This document shows positions 17,232-26,200 of a stretch of DNA of 64,000 nucleotides, in pieces. The DNA is from Paenibacillus xylanexedens (GTDB lineage Bacteria > Bacillota > Bacilli > Paenibacillales > Paenibacillaceae). The stretch is taken from NCBI RefSeq assembly GCF_001908275.1, contig NZ_CP018620.1, forward strand, positions 496,001 through 560,000. The letters run 5' to 3'. The notes beneath the pieces were generated by a model that had not been told where the DNA came from, did not search any database, and saw only the letters and a list, made by a program, of their open reading frames with translations. How positions within the stretch are numbered: the first letter of the stretch is position 1; each line of letters opens with the position of its first letter. Position numbers and translations under genes: made by a program.

Positions 17232-17998
17232 CGATTCAGCCCACCATTCAGCAATTCATGGAAGGATTGAATCGTTCTATCCGCCAAGCGGATTTTTCCC
17301 GGTTCTCCAATGCCCATCCTGTACCCCGCACCAGCGGTTCGTGCCATCTCCATGTCTCCGTCCGTATCTCCAATGACCACGGTATACTGCACGGATACAC
17401 CCAACCGTTCACAGGCAAGCAGTAGCATATCGGGAAAAGGTTTGCCCCGCTCCACCAGATCTGTACCAATCACCACGTCAAAAAAGGAATCCAGTCCCAT
17501 CCACTGTAAATGTTTAATTGCACTGGGTGTATCATCTGCCGTCACGACACCCATAGCGACACCTTCGCTACGGCACTGTTCAAGGAATTCTTGAACTCCC
17601 GGTAACGGACGTGCCGGACGATGCTGCTCCATCTCTTCCTCCGCTCGCGCCAAACACTCCCGGACCATAATCTTGGATTCCGCCCAGCTGAGACCCGCAC
17701 GATATCCATGCCACGTCAGCACGGCATACACTTCATCCATCGTGCCCATCGCAAGCGGGCCCCGCACATCATACCCATTCATTCGGCCTTGATCATCGTG
17801 GAATGTACCCCAGATCTGTGGGAATTCATCTGTGTCGATACGGAGTCCTCTAGTCGCTAACTGTTTTCTGAAGTCATTCAACACACAATCGGTCCAGAAT
17901 CCCCACATTCCCGTAAAATCAAGCAATGTCCCGTCCTTGTCAAACAAAACGGCTTCAACCGGATTTGGTAATCCGTCCACATACATCTCATCTTGCAT
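17228..17998 (-). CDS. HAD family hydrolase
   Basis: A 256-residue haloacid-dehalogenase-type phosphatase. Motif I is LFDKDGTLLDF near residue 19, motif II TADDT near 153, motif III Lys in ERGKPFPD, and motif IV GDTDGDMEMARTAG near 215. The order fits a subfamily I phosphatase like phosphoglycolate phosphatase; the substrate is not known. It is the first gene of an operon with SMR and phosphoesterase genes, joined by 4-base and 1-base overlaps. An AAGGAGT site lies before the ATG. Confidence 0.88.
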   Translation of the reverse strand: MQDEMYVDGLPNPVEAVLFDKDGTLLDFTGMWGFWTDCVLNDFRKQLATRGLRIDTDEFPQIWGTFHDDQGRMNGYDVRGPLAMGTMDEVYAVLTWHGYRAGLSWAESKIMVRECLARAEEEMEQHRPARPLPGVQEFLEQCRSEGVAMGVVTADDTPSAIKHLQWMGLDSFFDVVIGTDLVERGKPFPDMLLLACERLGVSVQYTVVIGDTDGDMEMARTAGAGYRMGIGEPGKIRLADRTIQSFHELLNGGLNR

Positions 17999-18159
17999 TG
18001 GTTAAACTCCTTGTCTGCGATCTTGTATGAACGGAAATGACGGTACAGCATGTACCGCCCTTATCGCGTGAGTTACTTATAGTGATTAGTGATACGTTAT
18101 GTTTACAATCTGGTCAGGTTCACGACCGAGTCTCTTGGAAACAGTTCTTGTCGATATCG

Positions 18160-19533
18160 TTACTTCGTTACCCGATCCAGTTCCTTCTGCGCCTTCTCTT
18201 TCGCTTCCTTCAGCGCTTGTTCCGCTGGCATATTATTGATCTGTACCTGATCAGCTGCATCTTTCAAAGCATCATTGATCTTGCCACCTGTTGGATCCTG
18301 GAATGGAGCCGAAGCGTGAGCTGCCTGTTGCAGTGGTACAGTGATCTGTGGATTTTCCTCACTGAATTTCATAAACTCTGGATCTTGTTGAGCCGATTGA
18401 CGTACTGCAATATATCCAGTGTTCATGGACCATGAAGCTGTGTTCGAAGTTTCAGAGAAATACGTAAGCCATTTGTATGCTGCCTGTTGTTGTTCAGGCG
18501 TTGCAGCTGACGGAATACCTGCCGATATGGCACTTGCTACCGGTTTTCCTTCACCAATACCTTCCCAGCCTGGTTGTTGCATTGCAGCGACTACGCTAAA
18601 GTCCAAGTCGCCTTGGTCACCACTAGATCCGGTGTAACCTGCTGCTTTATTTTTCATCACATCATCAATCGTTTTGTACCAGTACTCCCAGCCCTGACCT
18701 CCATAATGAATGCCCATAATCTTGTCTTCGTTAATCCATTTACGGAACAAGTCCCATGTCTCGATCCATTCCGGAGAGTCGATCATAACGGTTTTGCCAT
18801 CGTCGCTAAGAATCTGTCCGCCTTTACCCAGCACGGCATCAATCATATTGTCTCTACCCCACATCGGTTCCCAACCGTAGAAGGTGGTCTTGCCATTTTC
18901 TTGTTTGCTCATCTTCGCAGCCGCCTCAGCCAGCTTCTCCCATGTCGTCAGAGTTGCTGGGTCGATTCCGTTCTCCTTGAACGTATCCATACGGTAGTAC
19001 ATGATCTGAGTTGTACCGTACATTGGCAAAAAGTATTGCTTTCCATCCACCTGTCCCTGGTTCAGGAATGTCTGAATGAAATCGTCTTTCTTAAAATTCG
19101 GATCAGCGGCAATCATCTCATCCATAGGTGCATAATATCCTTTACGTGCCCAGTCTATATTGGAGCTGAGTACAGCGGCTGGAACCTTCTTGGAAGCAAT
19201 TGCTGCTTGCAGCTTCTGTTCCGTTTCCGTGTAATCTGCTTGTACAATCCCTTTTACAACGACTTCGTTCTGTGAGGCGTTGAACGCATCAATCGTCTTT
19301 TTCATGTTATCGCCCAGATTACCACCCAGACCATACCAGAACTCAATCTCCACCGGATCTTTCGCCTGAGCTTCGGTTCCACTGGCGGCAGCCGTCGTGC
19401 CTGATTCTGCGGGTGCTTGTGTTCCACAAGCCGTCAGTAGAGCAAAGCTGGTCGCGAGTACCAGCGACATGCCACCCTTCCAGTTCAACCTCAATCTCTT
19501 TTTCCATGTCATGCTTGCCTGACTCCAGTTCAT
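18160..19533 (-). CDS. ABC transporter sugar-binding lipoprotein (CUT1)
   Basis: A 457-residue extracellular solute-binding protein. The signal peptide ends in the lipobox LLTACG, followed by a Ser/Thr/Ala linker and a family-1 binding domain starting EIEFWYGLGGNLGDNMKKTIDAFNAS. It is lipid-anchored outside and hands its substrate to the permeases encoded just upstream. The ATG at 19533 has GGGAGG 7 bases before it. The ligand cannot be told; the typical aromatic residues of a sugar-binding cleft are present (GWEPMWG, GGQGWEYWY). It is the last gene of the operon, 37 bases after the permease gene. Confidence 0.9.
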   Translation of the reverse strand: MNWSQASMTWKKRLRLNWKGGMSLVLATSFALLTACGTQAPAESGTTAAASGTEAQAKDPVEIEFWYGLGGNLGDNMKKTIDAFNASQNEVVVKGIVQADYTETEQKLQAAIASKKVPAAVLSSNIDWARKGYYAPMDEMIAADPNFKKDDFIQTFLNQGQVDGKQYFLPMYGTTQIMYYRMDTFKENGIDPATLTTWEKLAEAAAKMSKQENGKTTFYGWEPMWGRDNMIDAVLGKGGQILSDDGKTVMIDSPEWIETWDLFRKWINEDKIMGIHYGGQGWEYWYKTIDDVMKNKAAGYTGSSGDQGDLDFSVVAAMQQPGWEGIGEGKPVASAISAGIPSAATPEQQQAAYKWLTYFSETSNTASWSMNTGYIAVRQSAQQDPEFMKFSEENPQITVPLQQAAHASAPFQDPTGGKINDALKDAADQVQINNMPAEQALKEAKEKAQKELDRVTK

Positions 19534-19570
19534 TGTTGTTCCTCCCGTTTTAGGTGAATGGTAGTGCATA

Positions 19571-20476
19571 TCAGTTCTTGTTCACACCAGCCGTAATATT
19601 CACGCTCTGCATGATCGTCTTCTGGGTGAACAGGAAGAGAATAAGTAGGGGTGCGATGGTGAAGGCACTCGCAGCCATAATCTGAGGCCAAGCAAGTCCA
19701 TATGCCCCGCCCTCTACAAAGAAACTGCGCAGACCCGCCGATACCAGCTGTAAATCAGGGTCTTTGGTGATGAGCATAGGCCAGAAATAGTTGTTGTACT
19801 GTTCAATAAACGTAATCAGCACCATCACGGCGAAGCTTGAGCGAACAAGCGGCGTGATAATCGTCCAGAGAATCCGGAAGTGGGATGCACCGTCCAGCTG
19901 TCCGGCTTCCACCAATTCATGAGATACCTGCATGAACGCCTGCCGGATCAGGAAGATCGAGAACACGCTGACACAGTTGGATACAATCAAGCCCGTGTAG
20001 GAATCTAGCAGGTTAAGTTCGCTAAGTACCAGGTAACTTGGCAAATACACGGCTGTACTCGGTATCATATAACCCACCAGAATCAGGGATGTCAGTACAC
20101 CTTTGAGACGGAATTTCATATGTGTCAGGGCGTACGCCATCATACTGGAATTGACGATCTGAAATAGACAGATGGCTAAGGCTACCCCGGTACTGTTCAG
20201 GATGTAACGTGCTAATGGTGCCGCGTTCCAGGCATCCACATAGTTGCTCCATAGGAACGTCTCCGGCCAAAAGGTCGGCGGAAACTGCCAGATCTCATCA
20301 TTGGTTTTGAATCCGCTGATGACCATCCAATAGAAGGGAAAGGCTGTACCCAGCGCGATAATGGCTAACAGAAGGTAGCGGATCATTTTACTTATTTTAA
20401 AATTCGGTTGTGACACGTTCTGCAACTCCTTGCGCTTCATCCGTTTAGACTTTTTGTTGGGCAATGTCATTGTCAT
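19571..20476 (-). CDS. carbohydrate ABC transporter permease (MalG type)
   Basis: A 301-residue inner-membrane permease with six transmembrane segments. The cytoplasmic EAA loop ELVEAGQLDGASHFRILWTIITPL at about residues 195-218 is typical of MalG proteins and contacts the ATPase. A basic N-terminal tail precedes helix 1. Its ATG overlaps the stop of the partner permease (TAATG), so both halves of the channel are translated together. No ATPase gene is present; in Firmicutes such transporters commonly share an MsmX-type ATPase encoded elsewhere. Confidence 0.9.
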   Translation of the reverse strand: MTMTLPNKKSKRMKRKELQNVSQPNFKISKMIRYLLLAIIALGTAFPFYWMVISGFKTNDEIWQFPPTFWPETFLWSNYVDAWNAAPLARYILNSTGVALAICLFQIVNSSMMAYALTHMKFRLKGVLTSLILVGYMIPSTAVYLPSYLVLSELNLLDSYTGLIVSNCVSVFSIFLIRQAFMQVSHELVEAGQLDGASHFRILWTIITPLVRSSFAVMVLITFIEQYNNYFWPMLITKDPDLQLVSAGLRSFFVEGGAYGLAWPQIMAASAFTIAPLLILFLFTQKTIMQSVNITAGVNKN

Positions 20477-21351
20477 TAGTAGTGCACCAGACGTCTGCCA
20501 AGCAGGAAGGATACTCCCGACAGCAACACGCAGATCAGAATGATCACAACGGCGATGGACGAAGCTTCACCTACATTAAAGGATTCAAATGCAGACTGGT
20601 AATACATGTACAGCAACGTTCTCGTTGATCCCGCCGGTCCGCCCTGCGTCATGACATTGATCTGGTCATAGGCTTGTAAGGACTGGATAGTAAGAATAAT
20701 CGAGAGAAAAAACGTCGTTGGTGAGATCAGCGGCAATGTGATACTTCTGAATTTGTCCCAACCGTTTGCCCCATCGATTGAAGCTGCTTCGAGCAGATCG
20801 GAAGGTAGATTTCGTAGCGCAACGAGATAAAATACCATCGCCCACCCAATGGACTTCCAGAGCGTGACGATCAGAACAGCAACCAATGCCCAGTCCGCGT
20901 CACGCAACCAGCCGATCGGAGATACGCCTACCCAGCCCAGCATCAGATTAGCGAGTCCCACTTCGGGCTCGAAGATCCAGGACCACGCAATGGACACCGC
21001 AACTGTTGGGGTGACCCAAGGTGAGAAGAGTAATGTCCGGAAGATGCCGGATGATTTGATTTTGCTATTCATGAGCATCGCAAGTGCCAATCCGCCCACA
21101 ATGGTTGGGATTACACTTCCAAGTCCGAATAACAAGGTTACTTTCAGTGATCGATAGAATTCAGAGTTTGTCAGCAGATAACTGTAATTGTCCAAACCAA
21201 CAAACAGCTTGTCCGGGCTCATGAAGTCCCAATCGGTGAAACTGAGATAAACGATATATCCCAGAGGTCCCAGCCAGAAGATCAGCAATGGGATTAGAGC
21301 TGGCAGCGTGAATAGTACCGCCTCAGACTCCCTCCATAGTTTTAAACGCAA
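20476..21351 (-). CDS. sugar ABC transporter permease (MalF type)
   Basis: A permease of about 291 residues, first gene of the operon. It has six transmembrane segments with SFTDWDFMSPDKLFVGLDNY after the first, and an EAA loop DLLEAASIDGANGWDKFRSITLPLI. The likely start is TTG at 21351 because AAGGAG lies 8 bases before it; the GTG at 21360 overlaps that site. Together with the MalG-type protein and the binding lipoprotein it makes a CUT1 importer. A palindrome at 21427-21446 in front of the operon is a candidate control site. Confidence 0.88.
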   Translation of the reverse strand: MRLKLWRESEAVLFTLPALIPLLIFWLGPLGYIVYLSFTDWDFMSPDKLFVGLDNYSYLLTNSEFYRSLKVTLLFGLGSVIPTIVGGLALAMLMNSKIKSSGIFRTLLFSPWVTPTVAVSIAWSWIFEPEVGLANLMLGWVGVSPIGWLRDADWALVAVLIVTLWKSIGWAMVFYLVALRNLPSDLLEAASIDGANGWDKFRSITLPLISPTTFFLSIILTIQSLQAYDQINVMTQGGPAGSTRTLLYMYYQSAFESFNVGEASSIAVVIILICVLLSGVSFLLGRRLVHY

Positions 21352-21426
21352 ATCCCCCACTCCTTACTGTCCAATTTTTATTTAATGATTGGGAATTTTT
21401 GAGTATAATCAGCTTTATATTTCTTC

Positions 21427-21446
21427 TGTACAAAATTGATTGTACA
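21427..21446. promoter_or_regulatory. operator candidate between ABC operon and GbsR-like gene
   Basis: TGTACAAAATTGATTGTACA contains the inverted repeat TGTACAA-N6-TTGTACA. It lies about 75 bases upstream of the permease gene and 105 bases upstream of the divergent GbsR-like regulator gene, a suitable place to control both. Confidence 0.5.
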
Positions 21447-21549
21447 CTCGTATTGAAAATTCTAATTCCGGCTTATGTTAAAATTGGAGCAAGTCATGTA
21501 AAATATGAGGCAGCTAGTGGGAACGCTATCATAAACCAGAGGTGACATT

Positions 21550-22116
21550 GTGGGAAAAGAAACCGCCGGGAACCCGAATCATTCTTCGTTACCTGATCGG
21601 CATGCGCTGAGGGAGAGAGTTATTGAGGCTATCGCCAATACGATGGATCTATATGGGGTTAATCACACGTTTGGCAAATTGTACGGCATCATGTATTTTG
21701 AGGATCGACCGATGACACTTGAAGAGATGAAAAACTCGATGAATATGAGCAAGAGCAACATGAGCTATGCGGTTCGTTCGCTTACGGAATCACAGATGAT
21801 CTATAAACTGGAGGAAAAGAAGGAGCGCCAGGATCAATATCTGGCTGAGACTGACTTTTATCGTACGTTCCAGAATTTCTTCGGGGCCAAGCTCCAACGG
21901 GAAGTAGATGTCATGTTAGAAGGCATTCGTGAGGTCATTCCTGACCTGTCGGCAATGATCCTTTCGGAACATACCTCTTCCGTAGATCGAGATGATGCAC
22001 TGCGTGATCTGCACAAACTCCAACACGCGGAGCAGTATTATATCTGGCTACAAGGATTTGTGGATCAGTTGCGGGATGGTAAGTTTTACGAGAATTCTCC
22101 TTCGAAGAACGACTAA
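21550..22116 (+). CDS. GbsR/MarR family transcriptional regulator
   Basis: A 188-residue winged-helix regulator. The segment VNHTFGKLYGIMYFEDRPMTLEEMKNSMNMSKSNMSYAVRSL is characteristic of the GbsR/OpcR group, which in B. subtilis represses genes for choline and glycine-betaine uptake and synthesis. Here the neighbour is a divergent CUT1 sugar-type ABC operon, so the target and ligand may differ. Start is GTG at 21550, with AGAGGTGA upstream. A 20-base palindrome between the two units is a candidate binding site. Confidence 0.85.
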   Translation: MGKETAGNPNHSSLPDRHALRERVIEAIANTMDLYGVNHTFGKLYGIMYFEDRPMTLEEMKNSMNMSKSNMSYAVRSLTESQMIYKLEEKKERQDQYLAETDFYRTFQNFFGAKLQREVDVMLEGIREVIPDLSAMILSEHTSSVDRDDALRDLHKLQHAEQYYIWLQGFVDQLRDGKFYENSPSKND

Positions 22117-22176
22117 TGTGCGGTAGTGAAAGAGAATCGAGATCAGCTTAAAGCAAGATAGGAAAAGTAAGAATTC

Positions 22177-22214
22177 CAAAACGGTATGGGAAAAAATCCT
22201 GTGCCGTTTTTTGA
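22177..22214 (+). terminator. terminator
   Basis: AAAACGG pairs with CCGTTTT, with inner partly paired TATGGGA/TCCTGTG, followed by a T-run; it lies after the GbsR-like gene. Confidence 0.65.
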
Positions 22215-22356
22215 TACAAACAAGGACCATTTCTTAATGGACTAACGACTACGTCGCCATCGGCATTATATTTGGGCAATCGGTCACACAAAATGGGCTA
22301 ATGCATAGACTGGGACTAAATAAAAACCAGATTCTTATACATTGGAGATGTGAACA

Positions 22357-23076
22357 TTGAGTAATACAAAAAATAAGGTTAAGACTCAACAAATTCCCAT
22401 GAAAAAAATTGCTCCCGTAAGCATGATATCGGAGCTCCCACCCGTCCGCGGTAATGTGAGAACTTCCTCCTCAAATCCTAAGCCCATCTACTATGAAAAA
22501 GATACATCCTCGGCTATCAATGAATGTGTGGATCGCGCTTTTCGTATTCCGACCTTTTTGAGTACAACCAACACGGTAAATGACCTGCAAGGACAATTTC
22601 TGAACCGTCTTATTGCGGAAATTGAAGATGCATTGCTCTTCCCCCGCACATTGCCCGTAAGCGAACAATATCCGGAAAATATCCTGACCAATATACGGCG
22701 CTTGGTTTTTTCGAGCTATGGCTTGCTCGCAATCAACTTCCAACGATTTTTTGTTCAAATTCTTAAATCCAATGTAGGAGGGCCACCAACAAACACTCCA
22801 TTCTGGGAAGGATCTACTTTTTCTCAAATCGAGCCTGCCATGGCTTTTCAATTCGGGATTCCAATCTTATTAGTTAGAGAGACGGGAACTGACGTCAGTA
22901 ATGGAATTTGGGCTGGAGGAATTACACCTCTCAACATATTTGTGGATTGGGATTCCGAAAACCAATCCGTAGAGGATTTCTTTAACAGTGTTCAATGGAG
23001 AGAGGTCTTTGCATACTGGGCTGCAGAGGTAAGGGGTAACTATTTGCTCCGAACAGAACCCCTGTTCAATAATTAA
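22357..23076 (+). CDS. hypothetical protein with a nucleoside-deoxyribosyltransferase/TIR-like pattern
   Basis: A 239-residue soluble protein that I do not recognise by name. The N-terminal 40 residues are Pro/Ser-rich and may be flexible. The remainder shows AFRIPTFLSTTNTVNDLQGQFL, then LEDALLFPRTLPVSEQY-like, a helix-strand SSYGLLAINFQRF, and FSQIEPAMAFQFGIPILLVRETG. The last pattern, a Glu in a helix followed by a hydrophobic strand and short loop, resembles the E-G-A-GKPV segment of nucleoside 2-deoxyribosyltransferase and TIR-like folds, but this is an inference from pattern only. Start ATG? No: the frame begins with TTG at 22357 after GGAGATGTGAACA. It stands alone between terminators. 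Confidence 0.6.
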   Translation: MSNTKNKVKTQQIPMKKIAPVSMISELPPVRGNVRTSSSNPKPIYYEKDTSSAINECVDRAFRIPTFLSTTNTVNDLQGQFLNRLIAEIEDALLFPRTLPVSEQYPENILTNIRRLVFSSYGLLAINFQRFFVQILKSNVGGPPTNTPFWEGSTFSQIEPAMAFQFGIPILLVRETGTDVSNGIWAGGITPLNIFVDWDSENQSVEDFFNSVQWREVFAYWAAEVRGNYLLRTEPLFNN

Positions 23077-23148
23077 ATAATTACCATGAATTCAAAGGTG
23101 TGTCGGTTGAACCTCGGGTTCGCCCTTTCTTGACCTCATAGGTATCAG

Positions 23149-23187
23149 AAAAAGAGCAGGTTATCTTTTTGATAACCTGCTCTTTTC
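23149..23187. terminator. bidirectional terminator
   Basis: AAAAGAGCAGGTTATC pairs perfectly with GATAACCTGCTCTTTT around a 5-base loop, between the converging 239-residue protein gene and the SLH protein gene. Confidence 0.85.
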
Positions 23188-23278
23188 TTCATTTTTTGGC
23201 TCTGGGTTTTAACTTAATGTTATTGCCTCAAAGGGTTACTTTTTACTACTTTTATTTCCTTTGCATCCTGTGAAAATA

Positions 23279-26200
23279 CTACTTTTGCGCTGCCGCTTCG
23301 ATATCTGCATATGCCCAGTGTGTAGCTGGTACATCACTGAACGTTGGCGTAGCTGCCCCAGTTAGTGGTGTGCGGTTGAACAATACATTCAACACTTTCA
23401 CAGCTTCAGCACGTGTCAGCTTACTATCGGGTTTGAATGTACCATCGTTGTAACCAACCATCAGGCCAGCGGATTGCACGTATGCAATCGCCTCTGCTGC
23501 CCACAGGTCTGCGAATACATCTGTGAAGGACACTGCTGTACCATTCACGGTTGTTGCACTCGCTTGTTGCTGCGTCCAGCGATAAGCAATCGTCGCCATC
23601 TGTGCACGGGTGATCGAACCTTCCGGCGCAAATTGAGTTGCGCTCATGCCGTTCATGATACCAGCGGATTGCGCTTTTTGAATTTCATTTGTTGCCCAAT
23701 GTGTCGCAGATACATCCTTGTAGCTCACGCTATTCGCGGAACTTGCTGCTTCAGTTGGAAGATTTCGAGCTAGCATGGCTGCCATCTGTGCACGTGTTAC
23801 GAATGCATCTGGGCGGAAATCTGCACCAAATCCTTGGATGTACGGTTGATGTGTACCTTGCGAAACTTTCAGTCCATCCACAACAACAAGGGTGAACGTA
23901 CTGAATTTTGTTACGGTAAATTCGATGCCTTCGCTGTTATCCGCGAGTTGCACCAATTTGCCTTGAATCAATTCTTTTGTGCCGTCACTATGTTCGATAT
24001 AGATTGCCAGATTGTCCAATGCTTGCTGACGAGCATCCAGATCAGTTGGCAGACTGTCACGCAGTGGCAATGTGAGTGTCACTTCGCGGCTCTGCATATT
24101 CGTGTCGATCTCTACCGGACGAGCCAGTACGCGCACATTCGTATTCGGAGCAACTTGTTGAATCAACTGCTCTTTCTTCGCACGTTCTTCGACTTCTTTG
24201 CGCTCCGATTCTTTTTTCAAAGGTACAACGCGGAAGTACAAGTCTTGATCGAATCCGGCGATGGAATTCGTCGGAACGGAAATCACTACATTCTCTGTAG
24301 AGATTTCAAGTTTGAGCGAACCATCATTCAGTTCTTTTACCGCTGCTTTAGGCAGTTCAATACGTGTCTCGGACACGGAATCTTTGGTATCTGGAATAAC
24401 AATGCGTGCGGTGTTCATGTTCAATTTCTTCGCTTTTTCTACCGATTCCTTGGCAATCGCTTCGGTCATTTTCACCAGATCTTTGATCGTACCGTTGGTT
24501 TCGGTTGTACGGGTAATCGGCGTTTTGGTCAGGTTGGTGCCGTTTGTTCCATTAACGTCAACCACGATCTGCTCTTGTTTCGTTGTTGGTGCAGGTGTAG
24601 ACGTTACTGGTGTAGTCGTGGACGAACCTCCACCTGTGCTACCACCCGGGTTAGGCGTTGGAGTATTGCCATTATCTGTGCTGCTATCACCATTTTGTGT
24701 AAAGACAAACTTCACAGCGCGGCCTGGCAGTTCATCGCTGATTGCGTTGTAACGAACCCATACCGTTTTGTTGCCGCTAAGGTCCATTTTTTGAATGAAG
24801 GCAACATCAATCCAGTGCAGCTTATTGTCAAAGGAAATCTCCATCGTGCTGTCCAAGCCCGTTAGGGTGTTATTGATGTCATTCCCCTTCACATTAGGAG
24901 CCGTAAAGAATCGGTTAAATACATTTTGTAGATTCCCAACATCCTCGTAACTGTCTTGTTCATTTAGGACCCATTCAGCCAATTCCTTCTGGCCTTCAGG
25001 ACTAAGTTCTGCTCTTTTGGATAAATCAAGAGCGCCTCTAAGATTAAATTTGTATTTGCTGAAGAATGCTTCACCTTTAATCTGATCTTTCATTGCTTTA
25101 TCGAGCCATTGATCCATTCGCGGTATAGAAGTAGCTTGCTCAAATGAATCGATAGGCATAGAGAGGAGATTCAGGACAATATCAGGATCAACAATATCCC
25201 CTTTAGACACTCCTTCCAACCTTTCGAATGCAACTAGATGCAAGTAATTATATGCCAGTACACCTTTATCTACTTTGCTACGTTCCAAATGTTGTTGTCC
25301 AATGCTACGTAACACATATGTCTGCTGGTCATTAATAAAGTGATCAGGTCCATCTACCAATTGCTGTGCGAGTAGATCCAGCTTGTTCTGAAGAACACTG
25401 AGTTCCCTCTGCTCCCAAATGGATTGGGCCAGAACAGCAAGTTCCATCATATATTGAACTTGTTCTTTATTTTTGTAATCTTTATTTACATATTCAATCA
25501 GGAATCCTGCAATGAAATCTCTAACCTGCAAGGATAAAGCACCGTAACCGTTAGGTAAAGTAATACCCAGATCAGGATCTTCCATAGCTACACGCATAGC
25601 CGCTATATTACTGTTGCTCTTTGCAGTATTTAAGACAGTCAATGGATCGCTTTCGTTATCATCAGGGAAAAATTTATTAAATGCAGTCTGAATTGCATTA
25701 TAGCTTACATACCCTCCGATTGGTCGGAGTTCAAGTATAAGGTCCGCTAATTGTTGCTTATACTCATCTGTTAAGGTATCGATTTCGGCAAAGTTCAGAG
25801 GGAAAGCATCCAACGGACTTTCTGGGTAATCGGAGTTATATTTCTCAACATCTTTCTGAATAGATCGGAGTTGCTCCAAAGACTCCAACACTTCTGCTTC
25901 CGTTAAGGCCTGGTTAAGATAAGGTGTTCTTTCAACAGCAGTGTCCGTGAATTTGACTACTCGGGAGATGGACTCTTTCCCTTTTAGCCTAATTGCATAT
26001 CGATACTTAGTCATCCATTTGTCCATTTCGGAGGATGTGAGGTAAGTATCAATAAGTCGGTAGTATTCCCCTTCTGCATCGGGCTCCTTGAAATAATCTA
26101 CTCGTTTTGCTTGCTTTTTATAAAACTCATCAAGTGCAGTTATTGCGTTTGGTCCATCAATTTCGCGAATGACTTCAAGTGCCTTCAAGGCTACTTGCAC

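Noticed and set aside
23834..24865. 343-residue plus-strand frame opposite the SLH protein gene
   Set aside because: Long because the opposite gene has biased codon use; no start signals or family pattern.
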